Positions 60,513 to 64,000 of a stretch of DNA of 64,000 bases are shown here, one piece after another. Each line of letters starts with the position of its first letter. Within the stretch, counting starts at the first letter, position 1. The notes beneath the pieces were generated by a model. That model saw nothing but the letters and a program-made list of their open reading frames with translations. It made no database searches and had not been told where the DNA came from. A program made the position numbers and the translations under genes. Source of the stretch: JAGPUQ01 sp963708735 (GTDB lineage: Bacteria > Pseudomonadota > Gammaproteobacteria > Pseudomonadales > Porticoccaceae); assembly GCA_963708735.1 (NCBI GenBank), contig CAVPTW010000005.1, positions 62,001-126,000 on the forward strand. Reading direction: 5' to 3'.

Positions 60513-60925
60513 GGGAAATCTCCTGCTACTGTTGTTTGGGAATGCGAGCGCGTTGCGGAACCGGCGTGCGGTTCGGCACAGGGGTCAGATGGTGGCACCC
60601 GCGTCCGGCGTGGCAGCCAGACGCGAATAATCCTGGCACAGCTCCGGGATGCCGATATCCACGATGAACCCCTGTAATGTAGATTGACGACGCTGATAAC
60701 CTTGGATTGTACACGCTCGACTCACGGGTAACAGAGCCCCGCCCAGGGCACTCACGAGGTTCGCGTTTCCCCCCGAAAACTTTTATATTGGCCCGCGCTT
60801 GCAACCCCGTCGGCCGGCAATGCCGACTGGAAACGGGATCAGCGACAAACCGACAACCGTGTCGACGCCCTCGGCGTCGACCGCTATCCAGCTACCGCAA
60901 CTACCAACTACAGGGGAACCCAGCC
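60513..60925. promoter_or_regulatory. Divergent intergenic region of two SDR genes
   Basis: 413 bases between divergent SDR genes. It is A/T-richer near 60660-60715 and at 60775-60795 (ACTTTTATATTGG), where promoter elements are likely. TTGACG at 60684 has no good -10 partner at 17 bp, so I do not name a promoter. No RNA gene is recognised. Confidence 0.35.
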
Positions 60926-61684
60926 ATGGCAAGTCTCGACGGAAAAGTAGCACTGATTACCGGCGCCGCCCGCGGCCAGGGCGCCGCCGAAGCCCGCCTG
61001 TTCGCCAAACGTGGCGCCAAGGTGATGCTGTGCGACGTACTCGACGCCGAAGGCAAGGCTGTCGCGGCCGAAATCGGCGCCAATGCCGCCTATATGCACC
61101 TTGATGTCACCAGCGAGAGCGGTTGGAAGGAGGTCGTCGCTGCCACGGTCGCCAAATTTGGCAAGCTCAATGTCCTGGTCAACAATGCCGGGATCATCAC
61201 CCCGGTCAAGGAGATCGGCGACACCAGCCTCCCCGAGTACATGAAAGTCGTCCAGGTCAATCAGGTCGGTGTGTTCCTGGGCATGCGCGAAGTGGTCGAG
61301 CCCATGAAGAAAGCCGGCGGCGGTTCCATCGTCAATATCGCGTCCATTGACGGTTTGATGGGCATGTACGGCGCTACCGCCTACTGCGCCACCAAATTCG
61401 CCGTGCGTGGCATGACCAAGGTGGCGGCGCTGGAGCTGGGTAAATACGGCATTCGCGTCAACTCCCTCCACCCGGGTGGTGTGCAAACCAAGATCCTCGA
61501 TGACACCGGACTCAACCAAAGCCAGGCAGTCGAAGCGTTCAAGAAAATTCCGCTGGGCCGCATCGGCCAATCCGAGGAGATGGCCACCCTGGCCGCCTAC
61601 CTCGCGTCGGATGACGCGTCCTACTCCACCGGCTCCGAGTTCATCGCCGATGGTGGTCTCACCGCGGGCTTCTCGCTCGGCTGA
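60926..61684 (+). CDS. SDR-family oxidoreductase, tandem paralogue 1
   Basis: 252 residues from the ATG at 60926 (GGGGAA upstream). LITGAARGQGAAEARLF, VMLCDVLDAEG (Asp at beta-2), LVNNAGIITP, NIASIDGLMG, the catalytic YCATKFAVRGM and DGGLTAGF at the C-terminus. It closely resembles the 3-alpha(20-beta)-hydroxysteroid dehydrogenase style of SDR. The next gene, at 61875, is clearly a paralogue, about three-quarters identical by eye. A strong terminator between them makes the two separate transcription units. Confidence 0.9.
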   Translation: MASLDGKVALITGAARGQGAAEARLFAKRGAKVMLCDVLDAEGKAVAAEIGANAAYMHLDVTSESGWKEVVAATVAKFGKLNVLVNNAGIITPVKEIGDTSLPEYMKVVQVNQVGVFLGMREVVEPMKKAGGGSIVNIASIDGLMGMYGATAYCATKFAVRGMTKVAALELGKYGIRVNSLHPGGVQTKILDDTGLNQSQAVEAFKKIPLGRIGQSEEMATLAAYLASDDASYSTGSEFIADGGLTAGFSLG

Positions 61685-61716
61685 AAATCCGGTAGTGCCG
61701 CCATGATCCCGCAATC

Positions 61717-61750
61717 AGTAAAGCCCGCCACTTGGCGGGCTTTACTTTTT
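61717..61750 (+). terminator. Rho-independent terminator after SDR gene
   Basis: A perfect inverted repeat of about 13 bp (AGTAAAGCCCGCC and complement) with a tiny loop, directly followed by TTTTT, 33 bases after the stop codon. It is one of the clearest terminators in the window. The complementary A-run on the other side would let it also work in reverse. Confidence 0.92.
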
Positions 61751-61874
61751 CAATGCACAGCCTTGTCCATGCAGATTTTATCCGTCAAACCATCTCGCGC
61801 ATACTCGGGCTGCCAGCCGGAACAGCTTTCCCAAACACCGACAACCAACAACCCATAACACACGGAGTCACATC

Positions 61875-62633
61875 ATGAGCAATCTCAACGGCAAAGTGGC
61901 ATTGATCACCGGCGCCGCCCGGGGCCAGGGCGCGGCCGAAGCCCGCCTGTTCGCCCAACGCGGAGCCAAGGTGATGCTGTGCGATATTCTGGACAGCGAA
62001 GGTCAGGCGGTAGCGGCCGAAATCGGCGCGAACGCCGCCTATCTGCGCCTGGATGTCACCAGCGAAGCGAGCTGGCAAGCCGCGGTCAAGGCGACTGTCA
62101 GCAAGTTCGGCAAGCTGAATGTGCTGGTCAACAATGCCGGCATCGTCAAGGTCACCGACCTGGCGGACTGTCCGCTCGAAGAGTACATGCAGGTCATTCA
62201 GGTGAACCAGGTCGGTGTGTTTCTCGGCATGAAAACCGTGGCGCCCGCGATGAAGCAGGCGGGCGGTGGCTCCATCGTCAACATTTCGTCCATCGACGGC
62301 CTCATCGGCATGACCGGCGGCACCGCCTATTGCGCCAGCAAATTCGCGGTACGGGGCATGACCAAGGTTGCCGCGCTGGAACTGGGCAAGGACGGCATTC
62401 GCGTCAACTCCATCCATCCGGGCGGCATCCTCACCCCGATGATTACCGGTGCCGGACTGGACGCCCAGACTGCCGGCGAGGTTTTCGGCCGGGTGCCGCT
62501 CCAGCGAATTGGCCAGCCGGAAGAGATTGCCACGCTGGCGGCCTACCTTGCCTCCGACGATGCGTCCTACTCCACCGGTTCGGAATTTATCGCGGACGGT
62601 GGCCTGACCGCCGGCTTCGCGCTGGAAGCCTGA
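61875..62633 (+). CDS. SDR-family oxidoreductase, tandem paralogue 2
   Basis: 252 residues, same length as its neighbour. LITGAARGQGAAEARLF, VMLCDILDSEG, LVNNAGIVKV, NISSIDGLIG, catalytic YCASKFAVRGM and DGGLTAGFALEA. The substrate-loop region (LADCPLEEYMQ against SLPEYMKV in paralogue 1) differs most, as would be expected if the two enzymes act on different or mirror-image substrates. It has its own upstream region of 124 bases and a strong terminator downstream. Confidence 0.9.
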   Translation: MSNLNGKVALITGAARGQGAAEARLFAQRGAKVMLCDILDSEGQAVAAEIGANAAYLRLDVTSEASWQAAVKATVSKFGKLNVLVNNAGIVKVTDLADCPLEEYMQVIQVNQVGVFLGMKTVAPAMKQAGGGSIVNISSIDGLIGMTGGTAYCASKFAVRGMTKVAALELGKDGIRVNSIHPGGILTPMITGAGLDAQTAGEVFGRVPLQRIGQPEEIATLAAYLASDDASYSTGSEFIADGGLTAGFALEA

Positions 62634-62662
62634 CTCCGGATCCAAGGGAAAAACCGAAAAAA

Positions 62663-62722
62663 AAAGAGGGCGCCGCAAGGCGCCCTCTTTATGCCCTTCC
62701 CGGGAAAAGCTACCCGGGAGAA
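62663..62722. terminator. Bidirectional terminator hairpin plus second inverted repeat
   Basis: AAAGAGGGCGCC (62663-62674) pairs with GGCGCCCTCTTT (62679-62690) around a GCAA loop. It has an A-run on the left and CTTTAT on the right, so it can end both the SDR gene (plus) and the convergent LLM gene (minus). A second repeat, TCCCGGG / CCCGGGA, lies just beyond it, up to about 62722. Confidence 0.88.
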
Positions 62723-62730
62723 GCTGGCTA

Positions 62731-64000
62731 TCAGGGCAGATTGAGCGACGCCAGAGCCGCGCGATCCACCACCGGCAACCGCTTGGTGCCGGGTGCCAAT
62801 TTGACCGAACCCGGTTTCCGATCGAAGGGGCCTTGCAGATCCTGCTGTTTGCCAAAGGCGCGTACCGCCGGCAATACTTCCTTGCCGAGCAGCTCGACGC
62901 TGCGCAGGCGGTCCTTGTCTCCGACAGTGCCCTGCACCGCGAACACCGTGAACACCCCGGGGCGGATAACCTTGAGAATGTCCGTGATTTTCTTGATGCA
63001 GGTCTGGGGGCTGCCGACCACCACTTGCAGATTTTCCTGCACTTTTTCGTAGCCCTTGATCAGCTTCTGCCGCAGGCCTTCATACGCCGACGCATCCCAG
63101 GAATCCTCCTGGCCGGCCATCATCTTGGCCTTGCTGACGCCGAGCCAGCTACCGCCTGGCTGGTTCGCCAGCATGCGAATCGCCGCCTTCGAGTTGTAGC
63201 CCGGGGGCAGGGTGTGCTCGGGACGGGAGAATGCGTTCTGACCGCCGCCGTAAATGAAGCCGCGACCGAGCTCCTGTGCCTTCTCGTCGGTGTCGGCGCA
63301 GAACACGGGCAACAGGTAGCCGAAGTTCTCCGGACCCGCCTGATAACCCAGTTCCGCTGCCTTGTCGGCATACATATCCCACATGTCGCAGGTCGGTCCG
63401 AGCGCGGTGCCCAATCCCAGATAGGGATAGGCTTTCTCGGCGCACCACAGAATGGTTTCCGGACTCAGCACGCCGGGGATCCACTGCTGGGGTACCGGCT
63501 TCTGGTAAGGCTTGACCCAGGGGTTCACATGGCGGTAATGAAAGTGCTTGCCTTCATAGCGCCAGGGTCCTTCGCGGGTCCAGGCCTGCATGATGAACTC
63601 ATGAGCCTCGTTGAACATCTCGCGGTTGTAGGCGGGGTTGGCGTTGTTGAAGAACTGCTCGCTGCCCGCACCGCGTACCCAGCCGGATACCAGGCGACCA
63701 CGGGAAATGACATCAATGGTCGCCAGTTCCTCGGCCGCGCGCAACGGGTGCTTGATGACCGGGAGCGGGGTGCCGATCAGCACGATCTTCACCTTGGAGG
63801 TGATGCGCGCCAGGATCGCTGCCTCGGTGGTAAGCACGTTGCCCGAGCAGAAGGGGTTGCCGTGGTGCTCGTTCAGCGCAACGGCGTCGAAACCCACTTC
63901 TTCACAGTAACAGGCTTCGTCCAGATAGAAGTTGTAATCGTGCGCGGATTTCTCGGCATCGAAGTATTTGTTGGAAACCCCAAAAAACGCGCGGTTTTGC
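62731..64000 (-). CDS. LLM-class flavin-dependent oxidoreductase, N-terminus beyond the window
   Basis: The frame is open to base 64000 without a start in the family's position, so the 5' end is cut off and about 422 residues are visible. Luciferase-like barrel with GFDAVALNEHHGNPF (typical EHH motif), STLPVIKHPLRAAEELATID-like region (PLPVIKHPLRAAEELATID), VSGWVRGAGSEQF and a C-terminal GSPQTCIKKI. The group resembles flavin-dependent monooxygenases (FMNH2-type) used in degradation of hydrophobic substrates. It is convergent with the SDR paralogues and separated from them by a shared terminator. Confidence 0.9.
   Translation of the reverse strand, partial: QNRAFFGVSNKYFDAEKSAHDYNFYLDEACYCEEVGFDAVALNEHHGNPFCSGNVLTTEAAILARITSKVKIVLIGTPLPVIKHPLRAAEELATIDVISRGRLVSGWVRGAGSEQFFNNANPAYNREMFNEAHEFIMQAWTREGPWRYEGKHFHYRHVNPWVKPYQKPVPQQWIPGVLSPETILWCAEKAYPYLGLGTALGPTCDMWDMYADKAAELGYQAGPENFGYLLPVFCADTDEKAQELGRGFIYGGGQNAFSRPEHTLPPGYNSKAAIRMLANQPGGSWLGVSKAKMMAGQEDSWDASAYEGLRQKLIKGYEKVQENLQVVVGSPQTCIKKITDILKVIRPGVFTVFAVQGTVGDKDRLRSVELLGKEVLPAVRAFGKQQDLQGPFDRKPGSVKLAPGTKRLPVVDRAALASLNLP

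Overview
The window looks like a GC-rich (roughly 65% by eye) gammaproteobacterial chromosome. It opens in the 3' end of aceK, carries rimO, and is crowded with short-chain dehydrogenases, flavin oxidoreductases, metallo-hydrolases and other catabolic genes of the kind seen in hydrocarbon, steroid or aromatic degraders. An Immundisolibacter- or Nevskiales-like organism would fit, but that placement is only an inference from gene content.

Region 1 (1-18.8 kb) is a putative hydrocarbon-oxidation region. A lower-GC operon on the minus strand encodes a membrane copper monooxygenase (pmoC, pmoA, pmoB order) plus a fourth membrane-anchored periplasmic protein. An AraC-type regulator and an SDR gene diverge from it. 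Beyond an orphan ParA ATPase lies a minus-strand operon with the gene order and sizes of acetophenone-type ketone carboxylase (apc1-2-3-4-5), followed by an acyl-CoA ligase and two tandem SDR genes, one with a 1-nt frameshift. Together they could oxidise a hydrocarbon to a secondary alcohol, then a ketone, carboxylate the ketone with ATP, and activate the resulting 3-oxoacid as a CoA ester. The substrate is unknown.

Region 2 (19.05-35.4 kb) is a type III-A CRISPR-Cas locus. It has a 27-repeat array and an unusual adaptation block (cas2, cas1, a catalytically degenerate cas1 paralogue, a second cas2). Next come a transmembrane-SAVED-like protein overlapping csx16, an RHH/PIN toxin-antitoxin pair on the opposite strand, then csm5, csm4, csm3, csm2, cas10, a CARF-HEPN (TM1812) gene, a CARF-type NE0113 gene and cas6. 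Cas10 keeps both HD and GGDD motifs, so cyclic oligoadenylate signalling to several effectors and ring nucleases is likely. csm2 and csm4 each need one frameshift. Four spacers carry Shine-Dalgarno plus ATG sequences in one orientation, so the crRNAs would be antisense to mRNA starts.

Region 3 (35.4-64 kb) is ordinary to accessory metabolism: rimO; a DUF6285/phosphotransferase/DUF7064/aldo-keto reductase cluster; an amino acid permease; orphan haem-copper oxidase subunit III/IV-like genes; putA; an MFS carrier; many SDRs; two LLM flavin oxidoreductases; two MBL-fold hydrolases; a zinc alcohol dehydrogenase; tandem dodecins; and one AT-rich HTH gene of foreign composition. Two strong intrinsic terminators bracket a pair of paralogous SDR genes near the right end.

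Four independent 1-nt frameshifts (an SDR, csm2, csm4, a phosphotransferase) occur in otherwise intact genes. Either residual assembly error or real decay could explain them. No tRNA or rRNA gene was recognised.
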